The notes under the pieces are model-generated. The model worked only from the letters and a program-made list of their open reading frames with translations, was not told where the DNA came from and did no database searches. From the NCBI GenBank assembly GCA_040981125.1, contig JANRMQ010000017.1, forward strand, positions 10,984-74,983: 64,000 nucleotides of DNA, written 5' to 3'. Source of the DNA: DASSBQ01 sp040981125 (GTDB lineage: Bacteria > Nitrospirota > Nitrospiria > Nitrospirales > Nitrospiraceae). Both the position numbers and the translations under genes were made by a program. This document shows, one piece after another, positions 17,919-26,054 of this stretch (positions within the stretch are counted from its first letter, which is position 1; each line of letters opens with the position of its first letter).

Positions 17919-18929
17919 ATGATCGAGGTCCAACAGATCACCAAACGGTACGGCAACTTGACCGCAATCGAACGGGTTACCTTCCGTGTCGAAAAGGGTG
18001 AAGTGCTTGCTTTCTTGGGTCCCAACGGGGCCGGCAAGACGACCACCATGCGAATCCTGACGTGTTTTATGCCGCCGACGGAAGGAACGGCTCGCATTGC
18101 CGGATTCGACTGTATCGATCACCCGATGGAAGTGAAGCGGCAGATCGGGTATTTGCCGGAAACCCCGCCCGTCTATCAGGAGTTAACGGTCGAAGAATAT
18201 TTAACGTTCGTGGGACGGTTGCGCGGCATGAGCGGCAAGGACCTGACGAACGGCATCGGCCGCGTTGTCGAGCGGGTGTCGATAGGATCCGTGAGGGGGC
18301 GATTAATCGCCAATCTGTCGCGCGGCTACCGTCAACGCGTCGGGCTTGCTCAAGCGCTGCTTCATGATCCACCCGTACTGATTTTAGATGAACCCACCGT
18401 CGGGCTGGATCCGAAGCAAATCATCGAGATCCGGGAATTAATCAAAAGTCTCGCCGGCTCGCACTCAGTTATTCTCAGCACCCACATCCTTCCTGAAGCT
18501 ACGGCCGTCTGCCAGCGAGCTGTCATTATCAACAATGGTCGCATTGTCGCCGAAGACACGCCGGCTCAACTGTCCGCGCGCCTGCGCCAATCGGAAAAGG
18601 TCAGTATCCTGCTGAAGACGTCGCCGTCGAACGCCGGTGAACGGTTCCAGTCCTTGCCCGGAGTCCTTCACGTTTTCCCCGGCGCCGTCGCGCATATGTT
18701 TATTGTCGAATGCGAGCTCGGCTTGGACATCCGAGAAGATCTTGCTCGATTCGTGGTCGAGCAGGGGTGGGGACTCTTGGAACTTAAACTGGTCTCGATG
18801 ACGCTGGAGGACGTTTTCCTGCGCCTCACGCAGCATGAAGATGGAATTTCGAAGAAGTCCGAGGGTTCCGAAAGAGACGCGGACCCGATCGAACCATCCG
18901 CCCCGACCACACAGTCCCAGTCGAATTGA
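17919..18929 (+). CDS. ABC transporter ATP-binding protein (GldA-like)
   Basis: This is the ATPase of an ABC-2-type exporter. The 336-residue product has Walker A GPNGAGKT at about residues 36-43, the signature LSRGYRQRVGLAQALLHDPP, Walker B VLILDEPTVGLDP and the switch His in ILSTHIL. The C-terminal 100 residues are the extra domain seen in GldA/CcmA-like ATPases (LKLVSMTLEDVFLRLT), ending in a polar tail. It starts at ATG 17919 and precedes the permease by 7 bases. The four genes 17919-22607 form one operon and act together. Confidence 0.94.
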   Translation: MIEVQQITKRYGNLTAIERVTFRVEKGEVLAFLGPNGAGKTTTMRILTCFMPPTEGTARIAGFDCIDHPMEVKRQIGYLPETPPVYQELTVEEYLTFVGRLRGMSGKDLTNGIGRVVERVSIGSVRGRLIANLSRGYRQRVGLAQALLHDPPVLILDEPTVGLDPKQIIEIRELIKSLAGSHSVILSTHILPEATAVCQRAVIINNGRIVAEDTPAQLSARLRQSEKVSILLKTSPSNAGERFQSLPGVLHVFPGAVAHMFIVECELGLDIREDLARFVVEQGWGLLELKLVSMTLEDVFLRLTQHEDGISKKSEGSERDADPIEPSAPTTQSQSN

Positions 18930-18936
18930 AACTTTT

Positions 18937-19707
18937 ATGACACCCGTTCAAGCCGTGATCGCCAAAGAACTCCGATCTTATTTTGTGTCGCCGGTGGTGT
19001 ATGTCGTCGCGGGAGTGTTCCTGCTCACGTTCGGGTTTCTGGCTTATCTCTATATCGTTTTCACCGGGGCTCAAGCTATCCAGTTGATGCAAATGCAAGG
19101 CGGTATGGCTCAAATCAACCTCAACGATCTGGTGTTTCGCAATCTCTTCGCCAGTATGCGTTTCGTGTTGCTGTTGATTCTTCCGATTTTAACGATGCGG
19201 TTGTTCGCGGAGGAACGAAAACTGCGCACATTCGAGTTTCTTATGACCGCCCCGATCCGCATCAACGAGATCGTCGCCGGCAAATTTCTCGGCGTCTGCC
19301 TCATCTATTTCGGTATGTTGATCGTGACGATGTTCGTACCGGTGGTGCTGGGACTCTTCAGCGATTTCGATTGGTTGCCGGTCCTGACGGGGTATTTAGG
19401 CCTGGCTCTCCTCGGAGCGCTGTTTCTCTCCGTAGGAGTATTTGCATCCACTCTGACGGAAAACCAGATCGTCGCCGCCTTCACGAGTTTCGGCCTGCTC
19501 CTCATGTTCTGGCTCTTATCCGGGTTGGGCTCCGTGCTTGGCGATACGGCCGGCGGCAAGTTCTTTTCTTACCTCTCCTTCATGGAACACTACGATCACT
19601 TGGTGCACGGCCTCATTGATACGAAAGACCTCGTCTACTATGCCAGCGGTGTGGTTCTGATGTTGTTCTTGTCTCAGCGGGTCGTGGAATCCAGCCGATG
19701 GCAGTAA
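18937..19707 (+). CDS. ABC-2-type transporter permease (GldF-like)
   Basis: The ATG at 18937 gives a 256-residue integral membrane protein with about six membrane segments: VVYVVAGVFLLTFGFLAYLY, FVLLLILPILTMRLFAEERK and ALLGALFLSVGVFASTLTEN among others. The motif ILTMRLFAEERKLRTFEFLM is typical of the ABC-2 permeases paired with GldA-like ATPases. The frame is open upstream into the ATPase gene, but the short spacer and family alignment favour this start. Its stop overlaps the start of the next gene by 10 bases. Confidence 0.93.
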   Translation: MTPVQAVIAKELRSYFVSPVVYVVAGVFLLTFGFLAYLYIVFTGAQAIQLMQMQGGMAQINLNDLVFRNLFASMRFVLLLILPILTMRLFAEERKLRTFEFLMTAPIRINEIVAGKFLGVCLIYFGMLIVTMFVPVVLGLFSDFDWLPVLTGYLGLALLGALFLSVGVFASTLTENQIVAAFTSFGLLLMFWLLSGLGSVLGDTAGGKFFSYLSFMEHYDHLVHGLIDTKDLVYYASGVVLMLFLSQRVVESSRWQ

Positions 19708-21224
19708 CCCGCTCCACGATTCTGGGCATTGCCGGCATCACGTTCGCCGTCGCGGGCTTCGTTCTCTATACCTTGATGCCCGACAAGGTCGCCCTTGTCA
19801 GCTTATGCGAAGGCCTTGCCCTATTCTGTTTCGCACTGGTGTTGGGTATGGAGTTTCAACGACTGAAATCTTTTTCGGCCCGCCGCTCGACTCGAATGGG
19901 CGCGCATAGCCTCCTAATGATCGCGTTGTTCTTGGGAATTCTCGTCATCGTGAACTTTCTGGCCGCCCGGCATTCAGTGCGCTGGGATTTCAGCGAGACC
20001 CAAAATTATACGTTGTCCCCGGAAACCCACCGCGTGCTGAGAAATCTCGGGAAAGACGTGACAATTACGGTCTTTACACGTGAGAAAGACCCCGGGTTTC
20101 AATCCTACAGGGAACGACTGGACAGCTATCGGCAAGCCAGCAACAAATTGACCGTGCAATTCGTCGATCCGGAGCGGCAGCCGAAAATCGCACAAAATTA
20201 TGGAATCAGCCGAACCGATACTGCGGTCTTCGAAAGCGGCGCCCAATCGGTTCGTATCATGTCCCCGTCGGAAGTGGAGATCACCGGCGCGCTCCTGCGG
20301 GTATCTAAAGACGTGAAGAAACGAATTGTGTTTTTGGAGGGCCACGGTGAACGAAGCCTGGAGGATAAGGATCGTGGCGGATTGTCCTTGACCAAGGAAG
20401 CGCTGGGCAAGCAGGGATACGAGATCGGCACCGTGAGTCTCCTTCAAGAATCGGCTGTGCCGGACAATACGCAGGTCTTGGTCATCGCAGGTCCTCGAAG
20501 AGCGATCACAAAAGAAGAAAAAGACCGGCTGTACGACTATGTCGCCAAAGGCGGCCATCTGATGATACTCATCGACCCCGATACTCAAGCCGGTCTTGAC
20601 GATCTGCTCATACGGTGGGGGCTGCAGATCGGCCGCGGCATCCTCGTCGATCTCCAAGACCGCTTGGCTCAGGGCGATTTGACTCATCTCCTGGTTCGCA
20701 CATTCACCGAGCATGAGATCACCCAGGATTTGACATCAGCCGTGCTGTTCCCGTTGTCCGGCCATATCAAGTTTCTTGAAGAAACCGGCAAGGATTGGGA
20801 ATACGTCCCCCTGGCGCGGACCTCAGCGAGAAGTTGGGCGGAAACCGACTTAAAAGGCCGCGTCGTCAGCTATAACGAAAAAGAGGATATTCAAGGCCCG
20901 CTTCCCCTGGCCGCCGCCTTGGTCCCCAAGAAGGCGCCTGAAGAGAATCAACCGCGTCCCGCAATCGTCATCGTCGGAAACTCGGCATTCGCCAGCAATG
21001 GGTTCATCAACTTTCCCGGGAACAGCGACTTCTTTCTTCACGCGGTCGGTTGGCTCGCCGAAGAACGGGATCTCATTACAATCAGCCCGAAAGAACCGGC
21101 CTTCCGCCCGTTTGTTCCCAATCCCCTTCAAGAACGGATCTTGTTATACGTGCAGGTCATATTTCTTCCCGCCATCACACTTCTTTTGGGGATCGTGGTA
21201 TGGCGCAAACGACGGCGTTTGTAG
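19698..21224 (+). CDS. GldG-like ABC transport auxiliary protein
   Basis: The 508-residue product has two N-terminal membrane segments (about residues 7-25 and 29-46), a third near residue 75 (LLMIALFLGILVIVNFLAAR), and a final one at the C-terminus (VIFLPAITLLLGIVVWRKRR). Between them is the ABC_transp_aux domain (about residues 80-450) with NYTLSPETHRVLRNLGKDVT and the DTDQ-like region HLMILIDPDTQAGLDDLLIR. Proteins of this type accompany the GldA/GldF ATPase-permease pair. It overlaps both neighbours or nearly touches them, so translation is probably coupled. Confidence 0.92.
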   Translation: MAVTRSTILGIAGITFAVAGFVLYTLMPDKVALVSLCEGLALFCFALVLGMEFQRLKSFSARRSTRMGAHSLLMIALFLGILVIVNFLAARHSVRWDFSETQNYTLSPETHRVLRNLGKDVTITVFTREKDPGFQSYRERLDSYRQASNKLTVQFVDPERQPKIAQNYGISRTDTAVFESGAQSVRIMSPSEVEITGALLRVSKDVKKRIVFLEGHGERSLEDKDRGGLSLTKEALGKQGYEIGTVSLLQESAVPDNTQVLVIAGPRRAITKEEKDRLYDYVAKGGHLMILIDPDTQAGLDDLLIRWGLQIGRGILVDLQDRLAQGDLTHLLVRTFTEHEITQDLTSAVLFPLSGHIKFLEETGKDWEYVPLARTSARSWAETDLKGRVVSYNEKEDIQGPLPLAAALVPKKAPEENQPRPAIVIVGNSAFASNGFINFPGNSDFFLHAVGWLAEERDLITISPKEPAFRPFVPNPLQERILLYVQVIFLPAITLLLGIVVWRKRRRL

Positions 21225-21227
21225 CGT

Positions 21228-22607
21228 ATGACTCGTTATTGGCCCACACTTCTCATGGCAGTCATCTTTTCTGCCCTCGGCTTCTATGTTTATTTCGTGG
21301 AAATTCCGGCCCAGCATTCAGAGGAGAAGCAAACCGCGGAAAGCCGGCGATTACTCGCCTTCGATGAGGCGCAGATCGATGGCCTTACTGTCAAAACCGA
21401 TTCCGGCAGCGTGGGTCTTCAGCGGAGCAGCGACCAATCCTGGCGTATCGTCTCCCCGATTCAAGCGGACGCGGACAGGCGTGAGGTGCAAGGACTTATC
21501 CGAGCTCTCGTTACGGGCAGCGTCAAGCGGGTCGTGGAAGAACAAGGCGGCTCGCTTGAGGCTTTTGGGTTGAGTCGGCCCTCCACAGACGTTTCCATTT
21601 CCGCCGGCTCGCAACAGGACCGCGTCGCCATCGGCGACTCGGGCCCTCTTTCTTCGACCCTGTACGTGTACAGAAATTCCGATCAGAAAGTCTTGCTGAC
21701 CGATCTCGCGCCAAAGGATTTTTTGAACAAGTCGCTCATGTCGTTCCGGCGGAAAGAGCTACTTCAGTTCAATCACAATGACGTGGAGCGACTCAGGCTC
21801 ACCTATCCTCAAACTGAGATCGTGCTCTACAGCCAAGAGCAAAAACCGAAGAAGAAATGGAAGATTCGCTATCCGGTTGAAGCTGAAGCGGATCGCACGG
21901 AGGTGCAGGCGCTGCTGTTTCGCTTGGAAGACCTCAAAGCATTGACCATTGTCGATCCCGGTCCCATGCGGGACATGATCGCCAAAACCTTGTCCAAGCC
22001 CAAAGTGAAGGTCACGATTTACGCGGCAGGCGCAGACCAGACCGTAAAAATTTATCAACCCGATGCCTCCAGCGGCGAGGCCTACGCGGAAATCTCCGCC
22101 GACGGTCCTCTTTATAAGGTCAGTCCAACGAGCATCAAAGATTTGACCAGAGAACTGTTCCGCCTGCGGGATAAACGTCTGCTGGGCGTGGAAGCGGACG
22201 ATATCGCCCTCCTGTCGGTCAAGACAAGAGATCAACAGTATGTGCTGATCCACCAGCATGATGAATGGGTATTGGAAGAGAAACCGACTGAAAAGGTCAG
22301 CCAGGAAATCGCCGATCTGTTTGTCAGCCGGGTCGTGAATCTACCGGCCGAAGAACGGGTGTTGAAGCAGCCGGCCGCGTTGGCTCCATATGGGCTGAGC
22401 GCCCCGGCCGCCGAATTTGTGGCGACCGGCAAAGACGGAAAGATAGTCGGGAAGCTGACCTTGGGTACTCAGGTAGGCGGATTGATCTATGCGATGGGGC
22501 TCCGATTACCCGGGGTCTATCAGGCCCGTCCCGATCTCTTGACTCAGATACCGACGGCGCAGTCTCTTCTAAAACCGTCGCCGGTTCAGGACGAAAGCAA
22601 GCCTTAA
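21228..22607 (+). CDS. DUF4340-domain protein of the Gld-like ABC module
   Basis: The 459-residue product has one N-terminal membrane segment (residues 4-22) and a long periplasmic part with repeated beta-rich DUF4340 units. Examples are FDEAQIDGLTVKTDSGSVGL, WRIVSPIQADADRREVQGLI, and later LLSVKTRDQQYVLIHQHDEW. DUF4340 proteins commonly close the operon of GldA-GldF-GldG homologues; the transported substrate is not known. It starts 3 bases after the GldG-like gene. Confidence 0.92.
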   Translation: MTRYWPTLLMAVIFSALGFYVYFVEIPAQHSEEKQTAESRRLLAFDEAQIDGLTVKTDSGSVGLQRSSDQSWRIVSPIQADADRREVQGLIRALVTGSVKRVVEEQGGSLEAFGLSRPSTDVSISAGSQQDRVAIGDSGPLSSTLYVYRNSDQKVLLTDLAPKDFLNKSLMSFRRKELLQFNHNDVERLRLTYPQTEIVLYSQEQKPKKKWKIRYPVEAEADRTEVQALLFRLEDLKALTIVDPGPMRDMIAKTLSKPKVKVTIYAAGADQTVKIYQPDASSGEAYAEISADGPLYKVSPTSIKDLTRELFRLRDKRLLGVEADDIALLSVKTRDQQYVLIHQHDEWVLEEKPTEKVSQEIADLFVSRVVNLPAEERVLKQPAALAPYGLSAPAAEFVATGKDGKIVGKLTLGTQVGGLIYAMGLRLPGVYQARPDLLTQIPTAQSLLKPSPVQDESKP

Positions 22608-22720
22608 AGACCGGATTCGAGCAAGCGCAGAGACCCCTTCAGGAGGTCTGCAAAGCGTTGTGGAAGGCTCCCCTGCATAAGGTTACCCGGGGCAATCTCG
22701 GCAATGACCTCAATAAGAAT

Positions 22721-22755
22721 GCGGAGTGGATCTTGCGTTCGGCACTCCACTCCGC
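22721..22755. terminator. Hairpin downstream of the ABC module
   Basis: GCGGAGTGGA at 22721-22730 pairs perfectly with TCCACTCCGC at 22746-22755 around a 15-base loop. It lies 113 bases after the DUF4340 stop and 66 bases before the next gene. No T-run follows, so it may be an mRNA 3' structure or a leader element of the next gene rather than an intrinsic terminator. Confidence 0.4.
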
Positions 22756-22821
22756 TATAACGCTGGCAATCTACCCTCCATGACTCATGGTCTTCTACCT
22801 ATTATTGAGGAGGATTCGTCA

Positions 22822-23247
22822 ATGAATGTACGGTCGGTGTTGTTAGGATTATTTTCCGCCATTTTGATCGGCGGCTTATCTGCCTGTGCGACGGAAGACG
22901 CCGGCATGCAATCCTCGGGTGCCGCTCCCTCATCCCGTGTATCTGCCGGCACAACGACGGAAAGTTCCATGCCGAAGTCGCTCGACACAATAAGCGATTC
23001 GTTGAACAGTTGCCTTTCCCGGATTCCGAAGGACTCATCAGCAGGCGCCCGCATGATCGCCGAGAACAGCTGCCGCCGCGACGAAGCCATTCGTACAGGA
23101 ACCGCGAGAAGCGGGGATCGCGCGTCTGCAGGGGCTCAAGACGACACCCTGAAGGCCTGCATGGGCCGCATTCCGAAGGAAGCTACGGCCGGTCAACGGA
23201 TGCTCGCGGAAGAAAGTTGCAAGCGCGACGAGGCTGCCCGTAAATAA
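22822..23247 (+). CDS. Small lipoprotein with two copies of a Cys-containing repeat
   Basis: The ATG at 22822 follows GAGGAGGA and gives 141 residues, with a lipobox LSAC near residue 21. The mature part holds two copies of a short repeat: LNSCLSRIPKDSSAGARMIA then ENSCRRDEA, and LKACMGRIPKEATAGQRMLA then EESCKRDEA. The paired cysteines in each copy could form disulfides in the periplasm. Function unknown. Confidence 0.8.
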   Translation: MNVRSVLLGLFSAILIGGLSACATEDAGMQSSGAAPSSRVSAGTTTESSMPKSLDTISDSLNSCLSRIPKDSSAGARMIAENSCRRDEAIRTGTARSGDRASAGAQDDTLKACMGRIPKEATAGQRMLAEESCKRDEAARK

Positions 23248-23270
23248 CTGCATCCCCTTCGTTAGCGCCA

Positions 23271-23301
23271 CGCTTCGAGGAGCCACGCACACCTCGGAGC
23301 G
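23271..23301. terminator. Hairpin between convergent genes
   Basis: CGCTTCGAGG and CCTCGGAGCG form a 10-base stem with one G-T wobble between the stop codons of the convergent genes ending at 23247 and 23370. A T/C-rich run (TCTTCTGCTTCTCTT) follows on the plus strand. This suits a terminator for the plus-strand gene. Confidence 0.45.
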
Positions 23302-23369
23302 TGCGTCTTCTGCTTCTCTTGTATGCCACCCGTGCGTGCCGTCGGACGCACATGTTTCCTTTCATCACT

Positions 23370-24926
23370 CTACTCGATTGAAATCGACGTGATGGCCGCC
23401 AGGCGCTGAGGGTCTTGCTCTTGGGGGACACCGACAGTCCGAACGGCGCGTTGCGGACTCGTCAACTTTCCTAGGAATAAACCGGTGCGATCCGGCGTCA
23501 CTTCACACTCATAGTCATACCGCTCCGATGTTATGGTCCATCGACAAAGCTCTCTTCCCTGGTGGTCAAAGACGGACAACGGCTGGTCATGAGGCGCCCA
23601 GGCCACTATCTTGACCCGTCCCCTTCCTGAACCGGCATCGGAAGCGCGCACCATGAAACGGGGTGTCGCCCCCGTCCGGGATCTACCCCCTTCCAATGCC
23701 CACCGGGCCTTGCTTTCCGGAGGTCCCCAGGTGCCGGTGAGATACTTAGCCGACGGATCATCGGTATTGAGTAGAAGCTTCGAAGGCATGCCGGCCAGAC
23801 TCGGCATGCCGGCAAAGTCCGGTTGCGTGTCTTTCTTCTCCACATAGGAAAAGACTGAACCGGAGAGCATCCAGGACCAGAGAAAGTTGGGATGCCCGTC
23901 CTGATAAATGGCGGTCCAGGGCAGCACTGAACGAGAGGCGCTCGGAAACGAGACCAGGTCGATGCCCAGATCATGAATCTTCAACGCAATGACGGGGTCC
24001 GACGACGGATAACCGGCGATGACAAAGAAGCGGGCACCGCGTTCTCGAACGATTGCGTGCATATCACGATACAATCGCATGACGGTCCGTTCCACAGTTT
24101 GGAAAACCGGATGTGTGCGATCTTCAAACAGGAGATCGTCCAACCGGTGAACGGGAACTGGGAAATCCGCCGCCTCCGGAACCCCATGACGGGTATAGAG
24201 ACGGTCTTGCCAGGCGTAGTAGAAGACATCGACCGCATACCACAGCCGCAGAAATCCCAGCCATGAGTCTTTGACCAGCAGCGACGGTCGTTGGGGAACG
24301 CGCTCGTTAAGGATCAATTCGCCTTGCGGATCATAGAACGGTTTGTAGACCCGCGTAGAAGCATACCGATGGTCGTAGGGCAAGGCGGTATCGCCGTAAT
24401 CGTTCGGGCAAAAAAGCAGGGCGACAACGTCCGGCTTCACGCGATCCAGCAGGCGAGGCAACACCCGGCGCTCTTGCGGCGCGCCGAAAGCGGGGATGCC
24501 GGCGTTGAAGACCTCGACGGGCATGCCGGCCAAGCGATAGCGATGGGCGAGCGATTCGCTCAGTCGCTCTGACTTCTCCGAACCCCAGCCATACAGCCAG
24601 CTATCACCAATCAACAGGATCTTTTTCGACTGCGTGTCGCGCGCTCGACGCAGCTTCTCGTCCCAATCGTCATCCCGAAACCCGTCCATATTAATGGAGA
24701 CCGGAACCGGAATAGGATAGTCTCCGTGGGACGAACGCGTCCGTAGGTTGGCCCGACCGATCCAGCCGAGTTCCGGTTCAAAGACGATCTCGTTGAGCGT
24801 ATTGACACCGAACGGATTGTCAGAAAAACGGTAGCGAGAATACGTTTCGAGCACCACGCCGATCACGACGATCCAGGCGAGGACTGCGAGCGAAACGACC
24901 AGGAACCGGCGTACGGCAGAATGCAT
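23370..24926 (-). CDS. Membrane-anchored SGNH-hydrolase-like protein
   Basis: From MHSAVRRFLVVSLAVLAWIV (ATG at 24926) the product is about 518 residues; an in-frame ATG 30 bases upstream is also possible. One N-terminal membrane segment spans about residues 5-27. The SGNH block I is KILLIGDSWLYGWGSE, with GDS as the expected nucleophile region, and NDYGD follows further on. Such proteins often act in cell-surface glycan acetylation or alginate-type modification. No glycan genes adjoin it, so the substrate is open. The C-terminal 200 residues are beta-rich and unassigned. Confidence 0.75.
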   Translation of the reverse strand: MHSAVRRFLVVSLAVLAWIVVIGVVLETYSRYRFSDNPFGVNTLNEIVFEPELGWIGRANLRTRSSHGDYPIPVPVSINMDGFRDDDWDEKLRRARDTQSKKILLIGDSWLYGWGSEKSERLSESLAHRYRLAGMPVEVFNAGIPAFGAPQERRVLPRLLDRVKPDVVALLFCPNDYGDTALPYDHRYASTRVYKPFYDPQGELILNERVPQRPSLLVKDSWLGFLRLWYAVDVFYYAWQDRLYTRHGVPEAADFPVPVHRLDDLLFEDRTHPVFQTVERTVMRLYRDMHAIVRERGARFFVIAGYPSSDPVIALKIHDLGIDLVSFPSASRSVLPWTAIYQDGHPNFLWSWMLSGSVFSYVEKKDTQPDFAGMPSLAGMPSKLLLNTDDPSAKYLTGTWGPPESKARWALEGGRSRTGATPRFMVRASDAGSGRGRVKIVAWAPHDQPLSVFDHQGRELCRWTITSERYDYECEVTPDRTGLFLGKLTSPQRAVRTVGVPQEQDPQRLAAITSISIE

Positions 24927-25060
24927 CCCGTCTCCATGTAAACCAAGACGCGGCACATTCTAGCACTCTCGGTTGTCAGGAATCGTTATGGCAGGTTCTC
25001 ACGCACCGAAGATGGGCAAATACGATTCACTTCGTCCGTCATGAGGACGGCCAAGTGAGC

Positions 25061-25089
25061 TTGACGCGATATACATAAGCATGTATTTT
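25061..25089 (+). promoter_or_regulatory. Sigma-70-type promoter of tRNA-Arg
   Basis: TTGACG at 25061-25066 and TATTTT at 25084-25089 are separated by 17 bases, and the tRNA begins 10 bases further on. Spacing and sequence suit a housekeeping promoter for the tRNA gene. Confidence 0.6.
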
Positions 25090-25098
25090 CTGGGCTAG

Positions 25099-25175
25099 GC
25101 CCCCGTAGCTCAGTTGGATAGAGCAGCGGTTTCCTAAACCGCGGGTCGCACGTTCAATTCGTGTCGGGGGCACCA
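25099..25175 (+). tRNA. tRNA-Arg (anticodon CCT), likely integration site
   Basis: A 77-base tRNA with acceptor GCCCCCG/CGGGGGC, T-loop GTTCAATT and encoded CCA; the anticodon loop TTCCTAA gives CCT (codon AGG). The stop codon of a decayed integrase gene on the opposite strand lies inside the T-arm at 25154. This places the attachment site at the 3' half of this gene, as for many integrative elements. I did not find a second copy of the 3' end within the window. Confidence 0.95.
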
Positions 25176-25589
25176 ATCTTTTCAACCACTTCGACACCAC
25201 TCCCCTTTCCAACCAAACCTCTAGTTCCGGTTTCTGTCACGGTTCCATCAGAAATCGGAGCCGATTCCTCAACTCGGACTCTACGCTCCTGACTCCGTTC
25301 CGCAACCTTCCCAAACCCCGCCACACCCTCCACCGCTGCCTTCAAGTGCGACGGACTCAGGTGCGCGTACCGTTTCACCAGGGCCGTGGTCGAATGTCGC
25401 AACAGCGCCGCAATGGTGCCCTCGTTGTGGCCGGTCATCGCCAACCGGCTGGCGAAGGTATGCCGAAGATCATGCCAGGTGGCCCCGTCAATCCCCGCCT
25501 TCGTGATAGAGCCGCACATACCAGACCGGCTTGCCGGCAGAATCCTTCTTGACCAGCAAGCCCCGATCCTTTCTCCCCGCTCGTGCCAT
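25154..25589 (-). pseudogene. Tyrosine recombinase (phage-type integrase), internally deleted
   Basis: The start is ATG 25589 with GTGAGGG upstream; the first 29 codons read MARAGRKDRGLLVKKDSAGK and then PVWYVRLYHE, a typical integrase N-terminus. After this, at about 25495-25505, the sequence jumps out of frame directly to the C-terminal catalytic part: AGIDGATWHDLRHTFASRLA (the HxxR box), a second His in LLRHSTTALVKRYAHLSPSH, and the tyrosine in KRYAHL. The middle of the protein, with the core-binding domain and first catalytic Arg, is missing. The gene therefore cannot make an active enzyme. It ends inside tRNA-Arg and faces it. Confidence 0.85.
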
Positions 25590-25592
25590 CCC

Positions 25593-25747
25593 TCACCGTC
25601 CTTTCTTGCTTGTTGCCACGTCCTGACTAAAATGCTGCTCCAGCAAATGCCGAATGAATCCGCTCGCCGTGGTGCCCTCCTGCGCAAGGCATCCAGCCGC
25701 GCCTTGATCGGCTCAGGCACTTGAATCAACAATCGCACCATTTTCAT
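25593..25747 (-). pseudogene. Ribbon-helix-helix DNA-binding protein, frameshifted
   Basis: The frame opens MKMVRLLIQVPEPIKARLDA, a typical CopG/Arc-like strand and helix. Near 25681 the frame must change by one base to continue as EGTTASGFIRHLLEQHF and then SQDVATSKKGR with a TGA at 25593. A one-base deletion in CTTGCGCAGGAGG explains both halves. The intact protein would have been about 50 residues and lies 3 bases before the integrase start. It probably regulated the integrase, an inference from position. Confidence 0.75.
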
Positions 25748-25778
25748 ATCGATCACCCGCTTTCCATGTATTATAAGC

Positions 25779-25798
25779 TTACTATCATCTGATAGTAA
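25779..25798. promoter_or_regulatory. Operator-like inverted repeat between divergent RHH genes
   Basis: TTACTATCA (25779-25787) and TGATAGTAA (25790-25798) form a perfect 9-base inverted repeat with a 2-base spacer. It sits 32 bases before the minus-strand ribbon-helix-helix pseudogene and 54 bases before the plus-strand one at 25852. Such symmetric sites are bound by ribbon-helix-helix dimers; binding here is inference. Confidence 0.5.
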
Positions 25799-25851
25799 AG
25801 TATGTCAAGTGCTATTTGACGCAAGACTGAGGCCTTGCTATCCTTCCCGCC

Positions 25852-26037
25852 ATGCCACACACCCCACCAGAAGGCACTGGGGCTTGGAATTTCCGGGACA
25901 TCCCGCGCGATCTCATGCGCCGCGTGAAAATGGCTGCCGCTCACGAAGGCAAGACGGTGAAGGACTTTTTGATTGAGCTGGCTGAAGCGAAGATTCAGGA
26001 GCTAGAGCGGAGAGGGATTCTACCCAAGAGTAAGTAA
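25852..26037 (+). CDS. Small ribbon-helix-helix/Arc-like protein
   Basis: A 61-residue protein: MPHTPPEGTGAWNFRDIPRD, then LMRRVKMAAAHEGKTVKDFL and a basic helix to the end. The strand plus two helices with the VKMAAAHEGKTVKDFLIELA pattern is typical of Arc-like DNA-binding domains, often found in antitoxins or element-borne regulators. No toxin-like gene directly adjoins. It lies in the accessory stretch next to tRNA-Arg. Confidence 0.7.
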   Translation: MPHTPPEGTGAWNFRDIPRDLMRRVKMAAAHEGKTVKDFLIELAEAKIQELERRGILPKSK

Positions 26038-26054
26038 CCAATTGTTGGATCGAT

